DNA of 64,000 nucleotides from Helicoverpa zea (Eukaryota > Arthropoda > Insecta > Lepidoptera > Noctuidae). Below the pieces are notes generated by a model that ran no database searches, had not been told where the DNA came from, and saw only the letters and a program-made list of their open reading frames with translations. This document shows, piece after piece, positions 58,115-64,000 of the stretch. A program made the position numbers and the translations under genes. The stretch covers positions 8,191,501 through 8,255,500 of the forward strand of contig NC_061452.1 in assembly GCF_022581195.2 (NCBI RefSeq). Direction: 5' to 3'. Numbering within the stretch: position 1 is the stretch's first letter; every line of letters starts with the position of its first letter.

Positions 58115-59141
58115 CAGTAGCGGCGTAAGGGGGGGGCGGAGGGGGCGGTCCGCCCCGGGTGCCACATCTCGGGGGGTGCCATCTCGGTCGGCACATATCT
58201 GCTGCACGACCAGGATGGCGCGGGCAGAAGGGACAAGTCACTAAGGTTGCCCTTCTAATCTGCGAAGCCTAGGTTCACTACCATTTACTGCGCGATATTC
58301 AAATTTTAAACAAAACTACAACAGTGCATGTGTGAGACATCGAGGCGGTCACACCTCTCAGTTCGACTGTCACCCTCCTCTTGTACTTTTGCTTTTATCT
58401 GATTACTTTAATTAATTCCTCAAAGTTAGAAAAAAAATTCATGTATTTCTCTTCATTTCTAATTTGTTCTATGCTTACGTTTTGAGTCCTCAATCTAGCA
58501 AAAAAAAAAGCACCGAAATAACAAAAAAAACTGACGCTCGCTTAAGTCACGGTTTCTTTTAATTTGTGCTTAATTCTGAGTTAAATTAGAGTAATAAAAA
58601 AAAAACAATAAAAATATTTTTTTTAAAGTAGATATTTCTAAGCTATTTAGGCGCTATTTGTAAGAGGTGGTGGAGGACTTTGGTGTCCCAAATCTCAATA
58701 AATTTGAGCTCGCTCGCAGCTGCTTCAATTTCCGGTCGTTTTTTTTTTTTACTTTTTACTTTAACTTGTCGAGTGTTCCAAAACTCAAAAATTTCGCGCT
58801 CGCTGCGCTCGCGCCTTACACTTGACAGTAATTTTCTCTAATCTCTTTAGATATCTTCTTGCGTCACAAGTATCAAAACTTACGCGCCCTTCTACTTTAC
58901 AGTGCTTTTTTTAACTTTTTTTTGAGCTTCTGTGTCTAAAAACTCAAAAATTTCGAACTCGCTTCGCTCGCGGATTCTTCACTTTGCGGTGCTTTTTTCA
59001 AACATGTTTGGGTACTTTTGTGTTAATTCTGTATGATTTTTTTTACTACGTGATTATATTTTGTCGCTTTTTTTTCTGGGGGGAGAGGGGTGCTCAATAA
59101 GTAGTTCGCCCCGGGTGCCACCCGATGCTACGCCGCCACTG
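58115..59141. mobile_element. hAT-like non-autonomous element (1027 bases)
   Basis: Ends CAGTAGCGGCGTA and TACGCCGCCACTG, with an exact 8-base duplication CTAAGTGT at 58107-58114 and 59142-59149. CCGCCCCGGGTGCCAC and CGCCCCGGGTGCCACC appear just inside the left and right ends, in direct orientation. The interior has the CG-rich motif near 58794 and 58957 with CAAAACTCAAAAATTTCG. No ORF. Its end also appears at 34147 within hAT-like element 1. Confidence 0.9.
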
Positions 59142-59638
59142 CTAAGTGTGTGTTCAAATCGGCGATTTGACAACCGAAAGTCATTTCGTTATAGTTAAAT
59201 GGTGCAACTCACCCCAAGACTAGTACTGTTATAAAGTCAAAAGTGTACAAATTAATAAAAAAACTAATCAAAGTCTTAAATATAACTTACTATATACATT
59301 CATGAATAATAATCTTTTCCTAACTATGCATGCTGTAGTGGACAAGAAATTAGAAACACTATTATTTGTTTTGAGGTTCAGAGTTCGCCCTGTATCTAAT
59401 TGGTTGTTCACCACTGTATATTGTTGCAAATAAATATAAGAAAACATTGTAACAAATTAAAACTATTATAAATAACTTACTAATTCTAATGATTGCATTT
59501 CATGGACAAATGTTCCGTGGAATATGAAAAAATATTACTGAAGTGAACATATCACATGCAAGAATATTTTTTGCAAGTATAGCATTGGTAGGTTGTACAT
59601 TTTAACTGTGCATGTGGTCAGTTTTTATAAAAAACTTT

Positions 59639-60753
59639 TTATAGATAAAGAGCATGGTATGCAGAAGATCCCTTTAAACTTTGTCGACAAGTGGGACATT
59701 TCTTTTGAATTTTAAGATATCCCTCTATACATTTCATACAGTACACATGTCCACATTTAGTAGATGCCAAAGGGTTTTTACCTAATTCGTCCCAACATAT
59801 GGGACAGCCTCCAAACTTTTTGCTAGTACCAGGTAATGAAGATCTCTGAAACATAAATAATATAAAATCAGCTTTTGATATAGTTGGCAAGTTTGAAGGT
59901 AGTGGACATACCAAATTTAGGGATTAATCATTAAAATAGTCTGTGGGTGGAATGTGGAAAATTAAAATTTTACCAGGTATTTTAAATTTATGTACTTGAC
60001 CATCAACAAGCGGCCATTTCCATTACTTAGCCCTAAAAATTGTTAAAGGTTTTTTACTACCTAAATTAGGTACTAATTGTTTCCTGTGGTGTCACCCGCA
60101 TTTCGGCTGAACTTTTTCCCATATGCAGTTAAAATATAGCTTGTAGCCATTAATGTTCCAATGATTTCGCAACTGTGAAACAGTGAAATTGGCTCACCAA
60201 TTTCGAGCCTTTATAATACAAATAAACAAACAAATAATGTTTACTCATTATTGAAGTAGTGTACAGACAAGTAAAAGTAGTCCATGAATTAGTGTAGATT
60301 TTCAAAATTTACCACTTTTGCCTTTATGGAGGTAGGTGATTTTTGTTTTGCTTTTTTCTTTTTATTTGTGTTTTCAATTGCAGTTAGTCTTAATGATGGT
60401 TTAGCACCTTTCGCAAAGCACTGGGTATTAACAGATGCTCTGTCGTCACGTCGGTCATTGTCTACTGAAAAATACAAGAATTCAATAGATTAGGTAAATA
60501 GATAATTATGATAATTGCGTTCCCTGACTGCCCTGCTGTATGATATATTGTGGATCTATATCAGGTCTATAGCTGTATGGTATATCGTATTTATCTATCT
60601 TTTAAGTACTTAATTAATACATTAAAAAAAAATAGCAAACTTACCACAGAACGAATCATCTGAGTCCAAGTCAATTATAACGTTGGGTATACCACAATGA
60701 TCAGTTAAAATAAAAGAATTCGTCAAATCAATAACATCGCCTGAATTAGACAT
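59639..60753 (-). CDS. SUMO-targeted ubiquitin ligase (RNF4/Degringolade type), three exons
   Basis: Exons 60753-60645, 60464-60313 and 59845-59639 join in frame to 155 aa, ending TAA. Exon 1 encodes two SUMO-interacting motifs: DVIDLTN near residue 6 and NVIIDLDSDD near 24, the second with a phospho-type acidic tail. Exon 2 is basic (KKKKAKQK). Exon 3 is a C-terminal C3HC4 RING: CPIC, CGHVYCMKC, CPTC. The order SIMs, basic linker, C-terminal RING is that of RNF4 and Drosophila Degringolade. These ubiquitylate SUMO-modified nuclear proteins in DNA repair and transcription control. It is somewhat shorter than vertebrate RNF4. All splice borders are GT..AG and phases agree. Confidence 0.87.
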
Positions 60754-61136
60754 TGTTTACATCAAAATAGTTCGGTTCGGCTAAAACTTTCTTACATACA
60801 ATTTTTATTTTAACGTTTTTTGGACTGTATGAATAGACCATAGAGTAAAGTAGCCAAGATTGCGCACTCTCAAAATATACATTTACGAAAATGAACTCTA
60901 TCCGAACGCAATAAGGTACTAAATTGGTTGCATACTATACAGAGGCAAATCCGAGCCGAGAGAGATAGTTAGAACGGAGGCCGTTTGTCTCTTTCTAACA
61001 CCTTGCCAGCATAAAAAAATGATGTGATCAACAGTTTTGTTTTCCCAAAAAAACAATTGAATCACTTATATTTTTATCTTATTTTAATAATTGTAAGTCA
61101 ACAAATTAATAGCAATCGCATTAATTTAGTCATATT
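60754..61136. other. 5' flank of the RNF4-like gene
   Basis: No repeat or exon recognised. It presumably contains the RNF4-like promoter and ends at the Copia LTR. Confidence 0.4.
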
Positions 61137-61342
61137 TATTAGGTTTGGGACCGCAAACAACAAGATTTCTTACGATATAATTATTTATTTATAGAAAATA
61201 ACTTGCACATGTAAAAGAAAAGAACAAAATTCAACCGTCATGTCATTTTGTGTGAACCAAAAAAAACATTTATTTTTCTATAATACTAGTAGGCACAGGC
61301 AAACTTGTTGAACAGCCACAAACATAAAATTTAACTTTAATA
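61137..61342 (-). repeat. Copia 3' LTR (proposed borders)
   Basis: In element sense it begins TATTAAAG directly after the purine tract TAGTGGGAG at 61343-61351 and ends CCTAATA, giving short inverted ends TATTA and TAATA. About 206 bases, with an AATAAA inside near 61272. Borders are inferred because the partner LTR is outside the window. Confidence 0.65.
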
Positions 61343-61458
61343 CTCCCACTAAATTTTATATACCTAACAACATTTTGCCTGTACGATAATAAACACTTAA
61401 AATAACTAATTATCATTGAAAAAAACTTATAACACTTATTATTAAAAACTTAAACAAA

Positions 61459-64000
61459 CTAGATATCATTAAACAGTATCTCATCCCTTAAATGCTCAAA
61501 TTTAACAGTAGGCAGAGCCTTTGTTAAAATATCAGCTAATTGGTCAGAACTTTGCACATATTGAATGTCAATTAACTTTTGCTGTACTTTCTCTCTAATA
61601 AAATTAAATTTCACATCAATATGTTTAGTTTTTTTATGATACACAGGATTATTAATTAGCTTAATAGAACTCTGATTATCAATAAGCAGAGAAGTGCAGC
61701 TCTGATTGATATCAATTTCCTTGAAAAATTGTTTTAACCACAGTAAATTCTTGGCAGCTTCACACCCTGCCATGAATTCAGCCTCAGTCGTTGATAGGGC
61801 AATACAAGACTGTTTTTGACTTGCCCAAGAAATAGGGCCACCATTCAACATAAAAATATAACCAGTTGTTGATTTTCGTGTGTCTAAATCCCCAGCAAAG
61901 TCTGAGTCTGAATATCCAAGTAACTTTTCATGACCTTGGTATTTAATGTACATATTTTTTGTTTTAATAAGATATTGAATTATTCTCTTAAGCTGAGTTA
62001 CATGAAGCAGACTAGGGTTATTAACATATCTACTTAATAGATTGACACCAAATGCAATATCTGGCCTAGTTGCCATAGCTAAAAACAATAATGACCCTAT
62101 GGCTTCTCTATAAGGAAAATCAGTTTGCATGTTATCCACATTTTTACTTATTTGGACATTTACATCAACAGGTGTATTACATGGGTGAGCTGTACTCATA
62201 TTAAATCTATTTATAATTTCCTCAATGTATTGTTTTTGACTGATACATATGGAATTGTTAGTTTTAATAATTTCTAAACCAACGAACCGATTTAATTCAA
62301 ACTCTTTTATATCAAAACCTTGTCTTAAATAAGTGACAATAAAGTCTAAAACTTGTTTAGACTTAGACATAACTAAAGCATCGTCTACATATAAGACTAA
62401 CAAAACTTTATAGCTATGAAAATTACCCACAAACACACAGTTGTCAGCTTGTGACTGAATAAAACCAAACTTTACCAGAAAAGCAGTAAATTTCTTGTTC
62501 CAGCAACGAGCAGCTTGTTTTAAACCATACAGCGACTTGTTCAGTTTACATACTTTATTTGGAGGTGCTTTGACTCCATCTGGGACTTCCATGTATATAT
62601 CCTCCTCCAGCTCTCCATATAAGAAGGCTGTTTTGACGTCTAGCTGTGTTATTTCCCAACTATATTCTGCCGAGACTGCCAACAATGTTCTTATTGATTC
62701 ATATCTTGTGGTAGGAGAAAATATTTCAGTGTAGTCTACTCCTTCTACTTGAGTAAAACCACGGGCACACAGTCTGGCTTTATATCTATCCACCTCACCA
62801 TTTTGTTTTCTTTTAATGGTAAATACCCACTTCGAGGTAATAGTCCTCTGATTTAGTTTTTCAACATAACTCCATGTATTGTTAGATTTATGAGCATCCA
62901 ATTCCTCATTTATAGCCACTAGCCATAATTTACTTTCCTGACTATTTATTGCTTCTTTATAAGTTACCGGCACATTCAATTCCATTACATTTGCCTCAAA
63001 TGTTCTATGACTGCGTGTTCGAATAGTGACATTTGAATGAAATGAATCAGAAGAATAATCTTCTGTTGATGGTTCATACGTCTCATCTTGATCATCGACA
63101 GCAGTATGTGTACTGTCATCACTGTAATCTGAAGAAATATGCTCATTGCTCACATTTTGCTCCATGTTGTCTGTCTCCTCTTCATTATCATGATCATAAA
63201 TCAAAATTTGAGTTTCATTTCTCCTTACTTCAAAACTTTTTAATTCATTGAAAATAACATTCCTGGACACAGTAATTCTTCTTGTGTTTGGATCATACAT
63301 TTTGTAGTTAAGGTTATCATAACCTACCAGCATCATTTTTCGGCTTTTAGAATCCAGCTTACTCCTTAATTGATCTGGAACATGAACATAACCTTCACAT
63401 CCAAAAACTCGAACATGGTCCAGGCTAGGTTTCATACCACACCATATTTCCATGGGTGTAACATTAGGTGTCTGGCTAGAAGATGTGCGGTTTAATAAAT
63501 AAACAGCACAGTTGACTGCTTCTGCCCACAAGTTGAGAGGTACATTACGGGCATAAAGCATGGATCGAGCACTTTCCATTATTGTCCTGATTTCCCTCTC
63601 TGCACGGCCATTTTGTTCAGGAGTGTACGGAGCTGTGAGTTCATGAGATATACCCTCACTTTCTAGGTATTCCTTGAAAACATTACTTGTGTATTCTCCA
63701 CCATTATCAGTGTGTAAGATGCGCACACCATGTGAGAAAAGATTTTTAATTCTAGCATTATACTTTTTAAAATAGTCTAACACATCACATTTGTTCTTCA
63801 AAAAATAAACATATCTGAAACTTGATGCAGCATCTTTGAAAATAACAAAATATCTCATACCTTGGACTGATGGTACATTGATAGGTCCACAAACATCGCT
63901 ATAAACAACATCACCAGGCTGTAGTGACTGTCGTGATGATTTCTTAAATGGTTGACGTGCTTGCTTACCATAAGCACAGCCCTCGCACACAAACTTCTGA
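61459..64000 (-). CDS. pol: Copia pol polyprotein, partial (integrase, RT, RNase H)
   Basis: The frame is open from the window edge to TAA at 61459, more than 843 aa. From the edge: the end of the integrase zinc finger (CEGCAYGK); the integrase core with acidic positions in VYSDVCGP, LHTDNGGEY and PEQNGRAERE; a variable acidic linker; copia reverse transcriptase with KWVFTIKRK and LYVDD; and RNase H with ALSTTEAEF and ADILTKALP. Domain order integrase before RT proves Copia and not Gypsy. No stop or frameshift is seen in the part present. Confidence 0.93.
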   Translation of the reverse strand, partial: QKFVCEGCAYGKQARQPFKKSSRQSLQPGDVVYSDVCGPINVPSVQGMRYFVIFKDAASSFRYVYFLKNKCDVLDYFKKYNARIKNLFSHGVRILHTDNGGEYTSNVFKEYLESEGISHELTAPYTPEQNGRAEREIRTIMESARSMLYARNVPLNLWAEAVNCAVYLLNRTSSSQTPNVTPMEIWCGMKPSLDHVRVFGCEGYVHVPDQLRSKLDSKSRKMMLVGYDNLNYKMYDPNTRRITVSRNVIFNELKSFEVRRNETQILIYDHDNEEETDNMEQNVSNEHISSDYSDDSTHTAVDDQDETYEPSTEDYSSDSFHSNVTIRTRSHRTFEANVMELNVPVTYKEAINSQESKLWLVAINEELDAHKSNNTWSYVEKLNQRTITSKWVFTIKRKQNGEVDRYKARLCARGFTQVEGVDYTEIFSPTTRYESIRTLLAVSAEYSWEITQLDVKTAFLYGELEEDIYMEVPDGVKAPPNKVCKLNKSLYGLKQAARCWNKKFTAFLVKFGFIQSQADNCVFVGNFHSYKVLLVLYVDDALVMSKSKQVLDFIVTYLRQGFDIKEFELNRFVGLEIIKTNNSICISQKQYIEEIINRFNMSTAHPCNTPVDVNVQISKNVDNMQTDFPYREAIGSLLFLAMATRPDIAFGVNLLSRYVNNPSLLHVTQLKRIIQYLIKTKNMYIKYQGHEKLLGYSDSDFAGDLDTRKSTTGYIFMLNGGPISWASQKQSCIALSTTEAEFMAGCEAAKNLLWLKQFFKEIDINQSCTSLLIDNQSSIKLINNPVYHKKTKHIDVKFNFIREKVQQKLIDIQYVQSSDQLADILTKALPTVKFEHLRDEILFNDI

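Larger units (their letters stand above)
61137..64000 (-). mobile_element. Ty1/Copia retrotransposon, 3' part (runs off the window)
   Basis: Minus-strand element. The 3' LTR is at 61137-61342 and pol at 61459-64000. The 5' LTR, gag and protease lie beyond the right edge. The open pol frame suggests a young copy. Confidence 0.88.

Overview
This window is nuclear DNA from an insect, most likely a moth or butterfly. It is AT-rich, its genes have introns with GT..AG borders, and it is packed with repeat types common in lepidopteran genomes: tRNA-headed SINEs, long fold-back MITEs, Helitron 3' ends, hAT, PIF/Harbinger and mariner elements, and one Gypsy and one Copia retrotransposon. The species call is inference from repeat style, not from a marker gene. 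All gene models were spliced by eye, so they are internally consistent in reading frame but have no transcript support.

Host or host-like genes, left to right: a small SAM-domain gene (minus, 4660-6191) divergent from a six-exon THAP / P-element-transposase-like gene (plus, 6896-13476). Next come two tandem CFAP161-like ciliary genes (minus, 21773-23516 and 25002-27339). An intronless CRTAP/SC65-like leprecan-family gene (30652-31782) follows, then a two-exon multi-C2H2 zinc-finger gene (49304-53849) and a three-exon RNF4/Degringolade-type SUMO-targeted ubiquitin ligase (minus, 59639-60753).

Mobile DNA fills most of the rest. A Gypsy element (16442-21637) has identical LTRs, a canonical A-AAA-AAC -1 frameshift heptamer at the gag end and one homopolymer frameshift in integrase. 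At 32450-39424 there is a three-layer nest: a hAT-like element with TSD GAAGTGTA holds a second hAT-like element with TSD CTTTAGAT, which holds a Tc1/mariner-related element with TA borders and an intact four-exon transposase of wide D-to-E spacing. At 42126-47740 three SINE-carrying, frameshifted Harbinger copies form one block bordered by shared terminal repeats and a TTA duplication. An intact DD37D (maT-type) mariner sits at 56365-57671, a 1.0 kb hAT MITE at 58115-59141, and a Copia element with an intact pol runs off the right edge (61137-64000).

The most informative points are the nested insertions with readable target-site duplications, the in-frame duplicated exon of the THAP gene, the CFAP161 pair, the intact transposases, and the recurring CG-rich motif inside several hAT-type elements. 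I did not find a new defence or metabolic system. The novelty here is in transposon architecture and in genes that have to be spliced to be seen.
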